The notes under the pieces: model-generated | What the model was told of the DNA's origin: nothing | What the model saw: only the letters and a program-made list of their open reading frames with translations | The model's database searches: none | Assembly: GCA_016301965.1 (NCBI GenBank) | Contig: JAEDOO010000074.1 | Coordinates: 1 to 8,827, forward strand | Length of the DNA: 8,827 nt | Direction of reading: 5' to 3' | Source: Lachnospiraceae bacterium | GTDB lineage: Bacteria; Bacillota; Clostridia; Lachnospirales; Lachnospiraceae | Made by a program: the position numbers and the translations under genes | Shown here: positions 1 through 6,022 of the stretch, piece by piece | Numbering within the stretch: the stretch's first letter is position 1 | Layout of the letters: the number at the start of each line of letters is the position of its first letter

Positions 1-99
1 AGTATTCATACTCTGGATACCTGGGTACGTTTTGCCATCGAAGCGGAAAATTGCGAAATGTTTCTGCAAAAGATCCAAAAGCAGAATACAGGTATATAG
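1..99 (+). CDS. C-terminal end of an unidentified protein (5' partial)
   Basis: An open frame enters from the left edge and ends at TAG 97-99, giving the last 32 residues of a protein (starts SIHTLDTWVRFAIEAE, ends QKQNTGI). The segment looks like a soluble amphipathic helix with mixed charges; no motif identifies a family. It is on the same strand as the following genes but is separated from the next one by about 270 bases. I do not recognise it. With so few residues, an accidental open frame cannot be excluded, although the composition looks protein-like. Confidence 0.5.
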   Translation, partial: SIHTLDTWVRFAIEAENCEMFLQKIQKQNTGI

Positions 100-170
100 C
101 AGAACTATCAGATCGATGCAGATAGAAAACGCATTACAAGACAAAATATAATAAAAACATTTCAAACACG

Positions 171-200
171 GCAGAGGCGACGGTGAACCATCACCTCTGC
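171..200. terminator. GC-rich hairpin, possible terminator for the upstream partial gene
   Basis: GCAGAGG at 171-177 pairs perfectly with CCTCTGC at 194-200. After one C/A mismatch the stem can continue for two pairs around the loop. It lies about 70 bases after the stop of the partial gene, the usual place for a terminator. There is no T-run directly after it on the + strand. On the - strand a T-rich stretch follows only after about ten bases. It is a clear stem-loop but only a weak intrinsic terminator. The rest of 100-371 holds no gene that I can support. Confidence 0.4.
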
Positions 201-270
201 TGTTCAAATCAGGCTCGATTCAGAACAAAATATCAATCGTAAATGAAAAACGCAGGGGAATTCTATAATT

Positions 271-300
271 TTGACACATTCTATTGTGTTTTGGTTCTAT
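271..300 (+). promoter_or_regulatory. Candidate sigma-A promoter for the acetyltransferase unit
   Basis: A perfect -35 hexamer TTGACA is at 271-276. The best -10 at acceptable spacing is TTCTAT at 295-300 (18-base spacer), which matches TATAAT at only three of six positions. A perfect TATAAT is further down at 321-326, but nothing like a -35 lies 16-18 bases before it. Either could drive transcription into the gene starting at 372. A small dyad ACACA/TGTGT (274-278, 285-289) overlaps the -35 region. Assignment of the -10 is uncertain. Confidence 0.35.
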
Positions 301-371
301 CTTTCCATTGGTGAAATCCTTATAATTGTGATATGGAATGGGCAAATCATCATATTTTGGAGTCAGCTGAC

Positions 372-818
372 ATGAAAATTGAATTTGGAAAAGAACCGGA
401 TATTGAGAAGTGGATGAATCTTGTAAATAAAGTGAAAAGCAGTTTTCCTGGATTGGAGACAAAGGAAGCATTGGACGATCACAGACAGACTGTTCTCAAT
501 TTCATGCGTACGGCATCTGCCATCTGTGCAAAAACAGAGGATCAGATCGTTGGGGTACTGTTGTTCTCAAGAAAAGATAATATGCTTTGCTTTTTGGCTG
601 TGGATGAAAAGTATCGAAGGCAGCATATTGCTGAAAGAATGGTTGCCTGTATGCTTTCTTGTATGAATCCTGAAAAAAAGGTTATTGTCACCACTTATCG
701 AGAGGGTGCACCGGAAGGGCTTGCGGCCAGAGCATTTTATAAAAGACTGGGGTTTGTTGAGGGAGAGCTCACAGAAGAGTTCGGGACTCCGGTTCAGGAG
801 TTTGTATTGAAACGATAA
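372..818 (+). CDS. GNAT-family N-acetyltransferase
   Basis: A 148-residue protein, the normal size for a single-domain GNAT enzyme, which moves an acetyl group from acetyl-CoA to an amine; the acceptor cannot be told from the sequence. The acetyl-CoA binding region is at about residues 74-95 (FLAVDEKYRRQHIAERMV), where the usual R/Q-x-x-G-x-G/A loop appears as RRQHIA, so the central glycine is replaced by histidine. The C-terminal AFYKRLGF (121-128) is a typical GNAT motif B. I chose ATG 372 because GGAG lies nine bases before it; an in-frame ATG at 333 would add 13 residues but has no ribosome binding site. The gene is followed 29 bases later by a hydrolase in the same direction and is probably co-transcribed with it. 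The fold is confident, the substrate unknown. Confidence 0.85.
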   Translation: MKIEFGKEPDIEKWMNLVNKVKSSFPGLETKEALDDHRQTVLNFMRTASAICAKTEDQIVGVLLFSRKDNMLCFLAVDEKYRRQHIAERMVACMLSCMNPEKKVIVTTYREGAPEGLAARAFYKRLGFVEGELTEEFGTPVQEFVLKR

Positions 819-847
819 ATCACATTTGCACAGGAGGACATATTATA

Positions 848-1450
848 ATGAAACGCTTAGTCATTTACATACATGGCAAAGGAGGAAATGCAGAGGAAGC
901 AAAACACTATCAGCCTCTTTTTGCCGAAAGTGATGTGATTGGTTTTGATTATCAGTCGAAGAATCCCTGGGAATCGAAAATCGAGTTTTCTCATTTTTAT
1001 GATATGCACAGTAAGGGATACGATGCTGTTATTTTGGTTGCAAACAGCATCGGGGCTTTTTTCGCCATGAGTTCGCTTGCAGAGAAGAAGATTTCTCAGG
1101 CTCTGTTTATTTCTCCTATTGTGAATATGGAGAAACTGATCATGGATATGATGCTGTGGTCGAAGGTGACAGAGGATGAGCTGCAGAGTAAAAAAGAGAT
1201 TTCTACAGCCTTTGGAGAGACCCTGTCCTGGGAGTATCTGTGCTACGTGCGAAAGTATCCGATCAAATGGCATACTCCTACACATATTTTATACGGCGGA
1301 AAAGACAATATGACTTCGAGAGAAACCATATCCGAGTTTGCAGATTCCATCGGGGCAACTCTTTCTGTCATGGAGGATGGAGAACACTGGTTCCATACAG
1401 ATGAGCAGATGAGAGTTCTTGATGATTGGATCATCCGTTCCGTTCGATAA
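848..1450 (+). CDS. Small alpha/beta hydrolase (serine hydrolase)
   Basis: A 200-residue cytoplasmic protein with the order of an alpha/beta hydrolase. The first beta strand and oxyanion loop are at residues 4-13 (LVIYIHGKGG). The nucleophile is probably Ser67 in VANSIGA, so the elbow is A-N-S-I-G and the first glycine of the usual G-x-S-x-G is an alanine. The acid is probably Asp153 (YGGKDNMT) and the base His180 (GEHWF). It has no signal peptide. An AGGAGGA at 832-838 sits nine bases before the ATG. It follows the acetyltransferase closely and likely shares its message. Compounds handled by such small hydrolases vary widely, so neither substrate nor pathway is assigned. It is too short for a classical lipase with a large lid domain. 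Confidence 0.85.
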   Translation: MKRLVIYIHGKGGNAEEAKHYQPLFAESDVIGFDYQSKNPWESKIEFSHFYDMHSKGYDAVILVANSIGAFFAMSSLAEKKISQALFISPIVNMEKLIMDMMLWSKVTEDELQSKKEISTAFGETLSWEYLCYVRKYPIKWHTPTHILYGGKDNMTSRETISEFADSIGATLSVMEDGEHWFHTDEQMRVLDDWIIRSVR

Positions 1451-1509
1451 CCTAATGTTCCTCATTAACATTTAGAGACATTGTATTTGTCTTTAGGAGA
1501 AGAAAACTT

Positions 1510-1638
1510 ATGGAGTTTTTATTTGAAATCCTATTAGAATTGATCCTGGAAGGAGGAGTATCGGCAAGCCAAAATAAAAAAGTTCCTAAAGTGGTCAGAG
1601 GTTTTCTGATCGTTCTGATTTCAGCTTTTCCTTTCTAA
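1510..1638 (+). CDS. 42-residue hydrophobic mini-protein, possibly truncated
   Basis: This short gene runs from ATG 1510 to TAA 1636-1638, with AGGAGA at 1495-1500 nine bases before the start. The product begins MEFLFEILLELILEGG, has a polar KKVPK segment in the middle and a hydrophobic end (GFLIVLISAFPF). The N-terminal pattern resembles, from memory, small membrane proteins common in Clostridia that are roughly twice as long and continue as a full membrane segment. If so, this copy stops inside that segment. The downstream bases in the other two frames do not continue a hydrophobic helix. It lies 59 bases after the hydrolase and just before a terminator, so it is probably the last gene of that unit. 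Its function is unknown. Confidence 0.6.
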   Translation: MEFLFEILLELILEGGVSASQNKKVPKVVRGFLIVLISAFPF

Positions 1639-1645
1639 AAAACGT

Positions 1646-1679
1646 AAAGAAACTGTTTGGCAGCGGGCAGTTTCTTTTT
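1646..1679 (+). terminator. Intrinsic terminator after the mini-protein gene
   Basis: AAAGAAACTG (1646-1655) and CAGTTTCTTT (1668-1677) form a perfect 10-bp stem with a 12-base loop, ending in a run of five T at 1675-1679. The stem base is A/T-rich, so the U-tract overlaps the right arm and the structure could also work on the opposite strand. It closes the acetyltransferase-hydrolase-mini-protein unit and separates it from the regulator gene. Confidence 0.75.
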
Positions 1680-1683
1680 GAAT

Positions 1684-1705
1684 ATCTGAATTTAGACTTT
1701 CAGAT
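1684..1705. promoter_or_regulatory. Perfect dyad upstream of the regulator promoter, candidate operator
   Basis: ATCTGAA (1684-1690) and TTCAGAT (1699-1705) are perfect inverted 7-base arms around an 8-base centre. The dyad ends at the place where the -35 of the regulator promoter would lie, a suitable place for autoregulation. The wide centre does not resemble the usual LacI-type operator, which has a short centre, so the binding protein is uncertain. It could also be a chance hairpin, since the region is A/T-rich. Confidence 0.3.
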
Positions 1706-1724
1706 TCTCGTGCCGGAATGAATA

Positions 1725-1733
1725 TGCTATACT
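1725..1733 (+). promoter_or_regulatory. Extended -10 promoter of the LacI-family regulator
   Basis: TGCTATACT at 1725-1733 is a TG-n-TATAAT-type extended -10 with five of six matches. The sequence 17 bases upstream (TTCTCG, 1705-1710) is a poor -35, which is tolerated when the TG extension is present. Transcription would begin near 1740, after the ATG at 1734, so that ATG cannot be the start on this transcript. This supports the start at 1764. Confidence 0.6.
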
Positions 1734-1763
1734 ATGCGGGAAAACAGGAAAGGATCGAGAAAA

Positions 1764-2804
1764 ATGGAGGAGAACAGAGTTCGTATTGCGGATATTGCCA
1801 GGGATCTTGGCCTGAGCACGGCGACAGTATCCAATGTGATTCACGGGAAAACCGCAAAGATTTCAGACCAGACTGTCCGACGGGTGCAGGAAGAACTGGA
1901 AAAAAGAGAATATATTCCCAGCATGGCTGGTATTTTGCTGGCGCAGAACAGTTCCCGTATTATCGGGGTGATCGTCAATGACCATGAAAAGTATGAGAAC
2001 CATGTACTGGAAGACGGATTCATAGCGGCATCTCTGAATGCTCTGGCGAGAGAAATCGACAAAGCCGGATATTTTATGATGGTCAAAGCCACCAGGGAGT
2101 GGAATGAAATTGCACGCTTTGCTTCCATGTGGAATATGGAAGGATTGGTGGTGATCGGCTTCTGCGAGCAGGATTATCAGAATCTCCGGGATCATATGCG
2201 AATTCCTTTCGTGATCTATGACGGCTTTTTGGAAGAGGGTCGGGGTCTTGTCAATCTGGTGATCGATCATTATGATGGCGGTCGGCAGATGGGAGAATAT
2301 TTCAAAAGGCTGGGACACAGGAGGGCATTATGCGTTTCTGATAATGATGAGTGTATGGATCACCTTCGCTTTGAGGGATTTCATGACGTATTACCGGAGG
2401 CAGAGCTTTTCATTGTACCAATGCAAAAAGAGGAGAGACAGGAATATTATAAAAAGAAAGCAGATTATATTCGGTCGTTCACTGCTGTATTTGCCGTGTC
2501 TGATTTTTATGCAGTGGAGATCCTGCATTTTCTGGCTGCAGAAGGGCTTTCTGTGCCGGAGCAGATATCGGTTGGCGGGTTTGATGACAGCATGCTGTCC
2601 CGGCAGACGCATCCTCTGCTGACCACGATCTGTCAGGACCATCAGAAAAGAGCTGTACTGGCTATTGAACTCCTGCAAAAGCTTCGCAGAAAAGAGGATA
2701 CAGAGCTTTGTTATGTGTTACCTGTAAAACTTCTGGAGAGAGAAAGCACGGCGACAAAATCAACGAAATCAGGTCCTTATTTTTGTAACAGGTTACACGT
2801 TTAA
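1764..2804 (+). CDS. LacI/GalR-family transcriptional regulator
   Basis: A 346-residue DNA-binding repressor of usual LacI-family length. The N-terminal helix-turn-helix is at about residues 6-29 (VRIADIARDLGLSTATVSNV), the hinge at about 52-66 (AGILLAQNSS), and the periplasmic-binding-protein-like ligand domain fills the rest, with the conserved GGFDD at 271-275. Family members usually bind a sugar or nucleoside that changes operator binding; the ligand here is not evident. ATG 1764 is preferred because a GGAAAGGA ribosome site lies about ten bases upstream and the promoter overlaps the alternative ATG at 1734. After the usual family end (LLERES, 323-328) there is an 18-residue tail ending NRLHV, and the DNA coding for it contains a palindrome upstream of the transporter gene. 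It probably controls itself or the adjacent transporter. Confidence 0.92.
   Translation: MEENRVRIADIARDLGLSTATVSNVIHGKTAKISDQTVRRVQEELEKREYIPSMAGILLAQNSSRIIGVIVNDHEKYENHVLEDGFIAASLNALAREIDKAGYFMMVKATREWNEIARFASMWNMEGLVVIGFCEQDYQNLRDHMRIPFVIYDGFLEEGRGLVNLVIDHYDGGRQMGEYFKRLGHRRALCVSDNDECMDHLRFEGFHDVLPEAELFIVPMQKEERQEYYKKKADYIRSFTAVFAVSDFYAVEILHFLAAEGLSVPEQISVGGFDDSMLSRQTHPLLTTICQDHQKRAVLAIELLQKLRRKEDTELCYVLPVKLLERESTATKSTKSGPYFCNRLHV
2784..2797. promoter_or_regulatory. LacI-type palindromic operator candidate
   Basis: TGTAACAGGTTACA has perfect 6-base arms (TGTAAC/GTTACA) around AG. In length and outer bases it resembles operators of the LacI family, including the catabolite cre consensus (TGWAANCGNTNWCA), but the central CG is missing. 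It lies in the last codons of the regulator gene and just upstream of the candidate -35 of the transporter gene. It could be bound by the neighbouring regulator or by CcpA; nothing in the sequence decides between them. Confidence 0.45.
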
Positions 2805-2807
2805 CCT

Positions 2808-2836
2808 TTGCGTTATCACCTGACGGCACCTAAAAT
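2808..2836 (+). promoter_or_regulatory. Candidate promoter of the MATE transporter gene
   Basis: TTGCGT (2808-2813) and TAAAAT (2831-2836) are 17 bases apart. The -10 is good and the -35 matches only the TTG half. It lies in the 64-base gap between the regulator stop and the transporter start, with no terminator in the gap, so read-through from the regulator gene is also possible. Confidence 0.45.
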
Positions 2837-2868
2837 AAAAGATGAAAAATGTGCAGTGAGGTGAATTT

Positions 2869-4209
2869 ATGAAAAAATCAGACAGTTTTCACAGAGAATT
2901 TATCCGTTTAGCGGTTCCCGTGGCTTTGCAGGGACTTTTGCAGTCTTCCTTCAGCATGGTAGATCAGATCCTGGTGGGGCAGCTGGGAGAGGTGGCCATA
3001 GCCGGAATCGGTCTGGCAGGAAGATTTATGTCTTTGTACAGTGTGCTTTTGTCAGCCATAGCTGCTGTGGCCGGAATTATGCTGGCGCAGTATATGGGAA
3101 AGCAGGATGACAGGGAGACGGGACGAAGCTTTTATCTGAATCTTTGTTTTGGTGTGGGTCTTTCGATACTTTTCCTGATGATCTGCGAGGTATGGCCGGG
3201 GAAAGTCATGGCACTGTATACTATGGACGAGGCTGTCCGTGATGCGGCGGCATTGTATCTGGTGATTACCGGTATAGGCTGTTTGCCCAGAGCCTTCAGT
3301 CTGCTGTATGCGACGCTGCTCAGATGCATGGGCTATGCTGCGGTTCCGCTGTATGCTACGGGATGCAACGCTGTGCTGGATACGGTACTGAGTTATCTGT
3401 TGATCTTTGGAAAGTGTGGCTTTCCCCAAATGGGTGTGGCGGGCGCAGCTGCTGCCACAGTAGCTGCACAGACCGTGGAATGTCTGATCATTTTCTTCTT
3501 TTATCACAGGGTGAAAAACAAAGAGGAGATACATTTGCCCTTTACCCTTTCCATGAATGCAGAGAAATGGAAGCAATATGCCGGCATTCTGGCACCGATC
3601 CTTGTGTGTGAATTTTTCTGGAGTCTGGGAGAAAATGTATACGGAATCATCTACGGACATATCGGGACAAAGGCCTGTGCGGCCATGACACTGATCGGTC
3701 CGGTTGTTACGCTTTTTATGGGGTTGATGGGCGGCGTGGCACAGGCCGCAGGGATTTTAACAGGAAAGCGTCTGGGATCCGGCGAGTATGATCTGGCCTA
3801 TGGGGAAGCGAAGCGTATGTGCCAGTATGGTCTGGCCGGTTCACTGCTTTTATCTCTGGCGGTTGTTTTGACAAGCAATGTTTATGTGAGCGTTTTTCAG
3901 GTAGAAGATATCGTTCGGGAGATGGCATGTCAGCTGCTTTTTGTATTTGCCGTATTTGCTCCGGTGAAGGTGGAAAATATGATCCTTGGCGGAGGCATCG
4001 TACGCAGCGGCGGTAAAACCAGATATATTATGTATGTAGATCTGATCGGTACATGGATATTCGGTGTGCCCCTGGGGCTGACGGCGGCCTTTGGGCTGCA
4101 TCTGGAGATTGCGCCTGTATACTTCCTGCTTTCTATGGAAGAATGTGTACGTCTTTTGATTACCATCTTTGTTTTCCGGAAAAAGTCCTGGATGCAGGAG
4201 TTAAGCTGA
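2869..4209 (+). CDS. MATE-family multidrug/toxin exporter
   Basis: A 446-residue integral membrane protein, the usual length for MATE transporters, which expel organic compounds in exchange for Na+ or H+. The two six-helix lobes are visible. The first contains MVDQILVGQLGEVAIAGIGL (residues about 31-50) and GVAGAAAATVAAQ near residue 190; the second contains a matching ENVYGIIYGHIGTKACAA segment near residue 265. A polar stretch around residues 220-240 (KNKEEIHLPF) links the lobes. GAGGTGA at 2858-2864 is the ribosome site. The gene directly follows a LacI-type regulator, which suggests induction by a small molecule. The exported compound cannot be told from the sequence. Confidence 0.92.
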   Translation: MKKSDSFHREFIRLAVPVALQGLLQSSFSMVDQILVGQLGEVAIAGIGLAGRFMSLYSVLLSAIAAVAGIMLAQYMGKQDDRETGRSFYLNLCFGVGLSILFLMICEVWPGKVMALYTMDEAVRDAAALYLVITGIGCLPRAFSLLYATLLRCMGYAAVPLYATGCNAVLDTVLSYLLIFGKCGFPQMGVAGAAAATVAAQTVECLIIFFFYHRVKNKEEIHLPFTLSMNAEKWKQYAGILAPILVCEFFWSLGENVYGIIYGHIGTKACAAMTLIGPVVTLFMGLMGGVAQAAGILTGKRLGSGEYDLAYGEAKRMCQYGLAGSLLLSLAVVLTSNVYVSVFQVEDIVREMACQLLFVFAVFAPVKVENMILGGGIVRSGGKTRYIMYVDLIGTWIFGVPLGLTAAFGLHLEIAPVYFLLSMEECVRLLITIFVFRKKSWMQELS

Positions 4210-4236
4210 TCGTATTTTATGCAGTTGCTATTTATG

Positions 4237-4242
4237 TATAAT
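4237..4242 (+). promoter_or_regulatory. Candidate -10 element upstream of enolase
   Basis: A perfect TATAAT lies 64 bases before the enolase start, preceded directly by TG but without the spacer base of a true extended -10. No recognisable -35 is 16-18 bases upstream. There is no terminator after the transporter gene, so enolase may also receive read-through. The remainder of 4243-4290 holds nothing I can name. Confidence 0.4.
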
Positions 4243-4290
4243 TTCCAGGCAATAGGGACAAAATGACAACAGATGTTTTTAACAAACAAC

Positions 4291-4308
4291 GAGGAGGTCA
4301 TGTAAATG
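4291..4308 (+). promoter_or_regulatory. Ribosome binding site with an in-frame ATG-TAA before the enolase start
   Basis: GAGGAGGT at 4291-4298 is a near-perfect Shine-Dalgarno sequence seven bases before ATG 4306. Between them are ATG (4300-4302) and TAA (4303-4305), in frame and directly touching the enolase start, so the message reads ATG-TAA-ATG. The first ATG is only one or two bases from the Shine-Dalgarno and is probably too close to be used, which fixes the true start at 4306. Confidence 0.7.
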
Positions 4309-5640
4309 TTTCGATATTTGCCGATACGAAGGATCAACGCCCGCGAAATCCTCGATTCCCGTGGAAATCCCACACTGGAAGTAGAAGTTACTGTCGGAGA
4401 AGGAATCATGGGCATAGATGGCTATACCGGCCGCGCCATGGTACCCTCAGGAGCATCCACAGGAAGCTACGAAGCAGTGGAACTGAGAGACGAAGAAGAA
4501 AAAAGATATAGCGGAAGAGGTGTCACAAAAGCGGTGGAGCATGTCAATACCCAACTGGCTGAGGTGCTGGTGGGAGAAAATGCCCTGAATCAGGAATATA
4601 TAGATTATCTGCTGAAGGATACAGACGGTACAGAAAATAAGCATCATCTGGGAGCCAATGCCCTGTTGGGAACTTCTATGGCAGTGGCCCGGGCAGCAGC
4701 AAAAGCTTTGCGAATGCCGCTGTACCGTTATCTGGGCGGCTGTTATACCACCAAAATGCCGGTTCCCATGATGAATGTGGTCAATGGTGGTGCTCATACA
4801 GACACCGGGCTGGATTTTCAGGAGTTTATGATCATCCCGGGAAAAGCAGACAGTTTTGCCGAGGCGCTTCGCATGGGAACCGAGATTTACCATACTCTGA
4901 AAAAGATCCTGAAAGAGAAAGGATTTGTTACAGCCGTAGGCGATGAAGGCGGCTTTGCGCCGGACATTGCGGATGCAAGAGAAGTATTTAAGCTTCTTAG
5001 CGAGGCTGTTACAAAAAGCGGTTACCGCTGCGGCGAGGATGTGTACTTTGCCCTTGATGCGGCAGCCAGTGAACTGTATGACAGAAAACGTCAGGCCTAT
5101 GTTTTTTCGGGAGAAGGAAAATCGGTCGGACATGATATACTGCGCACCACCAGTGAAATGATCACCTATTATCAGAGCCTTGCGGACGAGTTTCCGCTGA
5201 TATCCATTGAGGATGGATTGAGGGAGGATGACTGGGAAGGATGGCAGATCATGACTGCAAAGCTGGGCGATAGGATCCAGCTGGTGGGAGATGATCTTTT
5301 TGTGACCAATCCCGACAGAGTCAAAGGAGGAATCCATCTTCAGGTGGCCAATGCGGTTTTAGTCAAGCTGAATCAGATCGGAACGCTGACGGAAGCTATG
5401 AAAACTATCCGCATGGCGCAAAGTGCCGGATACCGCACAATCATTTCTCACCGCTCAGGAGAGACGGAAGATACGTTTATTGCGGACCTGGCGGTAGCCT
5501 GCGGCGCAGGTCAGATCAAAACAGGAGCTCCCTGCCGGACCGAACGGACGTCGAAGTACAATCAGCTGCTTCGCATAGAGGAATATATCGGCTGCGTATC
5601 CTCCTACGAGTGTCCGTTTTGCCCCGAGAAGCTGGAATGA
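4306..5640 (+). CDS. eno: Enolase (phosphopyruvate hydratase), divergent form
   Basis: This cytoplasmic enzyme of glycolysis interconverts 2-phosphoglycerate and phosphoenolpyruvate. The 444 residues carry all the expected active-site groups: the mobile loop PSGASTG (47-53), His164, Glu173, Glu214 in GDEGGFAP, the Mg2+ ligands Asp251, Glu302 and Asp329, Lys354 ([10 protein letters not shown]), His382-Arg383-Ser384, and Lys405 (QIKTGAP). Compared with the remembered B. subtilis and E. coli proteins it has about six extra residues near 31-41, a changed [15 protein letters not shown] segment (161-174, usually HADNN or similar) and a C-terminal cysteine cluster (Cys430, Cys436, Cys439). It stands apart from other glycolytic genes but immediately before secG-rnr-smpB, a common clostridial arrangement. 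It is very likely an active enolase; whether it is the only copy in the genome is unknown. Confidence 0.95.
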   Translation: MFRYLPIRRINAREILDSRGNPTLEVEVTVGEGIMGIDGYTGRAMVPSGASTGSYEAVELRDEEEKRYSGRGVTKAVEHVNTQLAEVLVGENALNQEYIDYLLKDTDGTENKHHLGANALLGTSMAVARAAAKALRMPLYRYLGGCYTTKMPVPMMNVVNGGAHTDTGLDFQEFMIIPGKADSFAEALRMGTEIYHTLKKILKEKGFVTAVGDEGGFAPDIADAREVFKLLSEAVTKSGYRCGEDVYFALDAAASELYDRKRQAYVFSGEGKSVGHDILRTTSEMITYYQSLADEFPLISIEDGLREDDWEGWQIMTAKLGDRIQLVGDDLFVTNPDRVKGGIHLQVANAVLVKLNQIGTLTEAMKTIRMAQSAGYRTIISHRSGETEDTFIADLAVACGAGQIKTGAPCRTERTSKYNQLLRIEEYIGCVSSYECPFCPEKLE

Positions 5641-5683
5641 CAGGTAAACCGCAAAGGTTTTGCAAAAGCAAGTGGAAAAATGC

Positions 5684-5712
5684 TTGAAAACGATTCGAGT
5701 CTGTGCTAAGAT
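5684..5712 (+). promoter_or_regulatory. Sigma-A promoter of secG-rnr-smpB
   Basis: TTGAAA (5684-5689) and TAAGAT (5707-5712) are 17 bases apart, and TGC directly before the -10 makes it an extended -10. This is the most complete promoter in the window. Transcription would start near 5719, giving a leader of only about 23 bases before secG. No convincing terminator separates it from enolase, so the two units may overlap. Confidence 0.7.
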
Positions 5713-5741
5713 GAACTAAGTTTGTATAGGAGGTATCTATT

Positions 5742-5984
5742 TTGAGCATTTTAAAGATAATAATTACTATCATTTATGTTATAGATTGTATTGCGCTTAC
5801 TGTGGTTGTGCTTATGCAGGAAGGCAAACAAAAAGGACTGGGTGTTATTGGCGGCGGCAATACCGCAGATACCTACTGGGGACAGAACAAGATGCGTTCC
5901 AAGGAAGGTGTTCTGATCAAGGCTACCAGAATTATGGCCATCCTTTTCATTGTCTTATCTGTAGTATTAAACATGAATTTTTAA
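5742..5984 (+). CDS. secG: Preprotein translocase subunit SecG
   Basis: SecG is the small subunit of the SecYEG channel in the cytoplasmic membrane and helps exported proteins pass during SecA cycling. The 80-residue product has the family form: a first membrane helix at residues 4-25, the conserved MQEGKQKGLG (25-34) with a glycine-rich loop (GGGN, 37-40), and a second helix at about 62-78. The start is TTG 5742, with AGGAGGT at 5728-5734 seven bases upstream; no better ATG exists in this frame. It is the first gene after its own promoter and is followed by a strong terminator before rnr. Confidence 0.93.
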   Translation: MSILKIIITIIYVIDCIALTVVVLMQEGKQKGLGVIGGGNTADTYWGQNKMRSKEGVLIKATRIMAILFIVLSVVLNMNF

Positions 5985-5991
5985 TCAGACA

Positions 5992-6022
5992 GGCACTCTT
6001 GGCGATCAAGGGTGCCTTTTTT
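5992..6022 (+). terminator. Intrinsic terminator between secG and rnr
   Basis: GGCACTCTTG (5992-6001) pairs with CAAGGGTGCC (6007-6016) as a 10-bp stem with one T-G wobble, a 5-base loop and six T at 6017-6022. It is placed eight bases after the secG stop. It should make secG message more abundant than rnr-smpB unless it is relieved, because no separate promoter for rnr is clear. Confidence 0.85.

Noticed and set aside
333..371. Earlier ATG giving the acetyltransferase 13 more residues
   Set aside because: It has no ribosome binding site, while ATG 372 has GGAG nine bases upstream and gives the usual GNAT N-terminus.
844..849. TATAAT overlapping the hydrolase start codon
   Set aside because: It overlaps the ATG, has no -35 and would produce a message without the start; coincidental in an A/T-rich ribosome-site region.
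1454..1492. Small inverted repeats between the hydrolase and the mini-protein gene
   Set aside because: Stems are 5-6 A/T-rich pairs with no T-run, too weak to call a terminator or riboswitch.
2718..2727. TTAC-CT-GTAA palindrome in the regulator gene as a second operator
   Set aside because: The arms are only four bases, and the centres of the two palindromes are 68 bases apart, which does not place them on the same face of the helix.
4263..4511. + strand frame of 82 codons starting upstream of enolase in another frame
   Set aside because: A weak AGGGA precedes it, but most of it overlaps the enolase coding region out of frame and the product looks random.
4447..5337. Long open frame of 296 codons on the - strand opposite enolase
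   Set aside because: It lies fully inside a clear enolase gene, has low-complexity composition rich in His, Ser and Phe typical of reversed coding, and no recognisable domain.
5651..5689. Possible terminator after enolase
   Set aside because: Only short 4-5 bp stems (such as GCAAA/TTTGC) are present, without a T-run.
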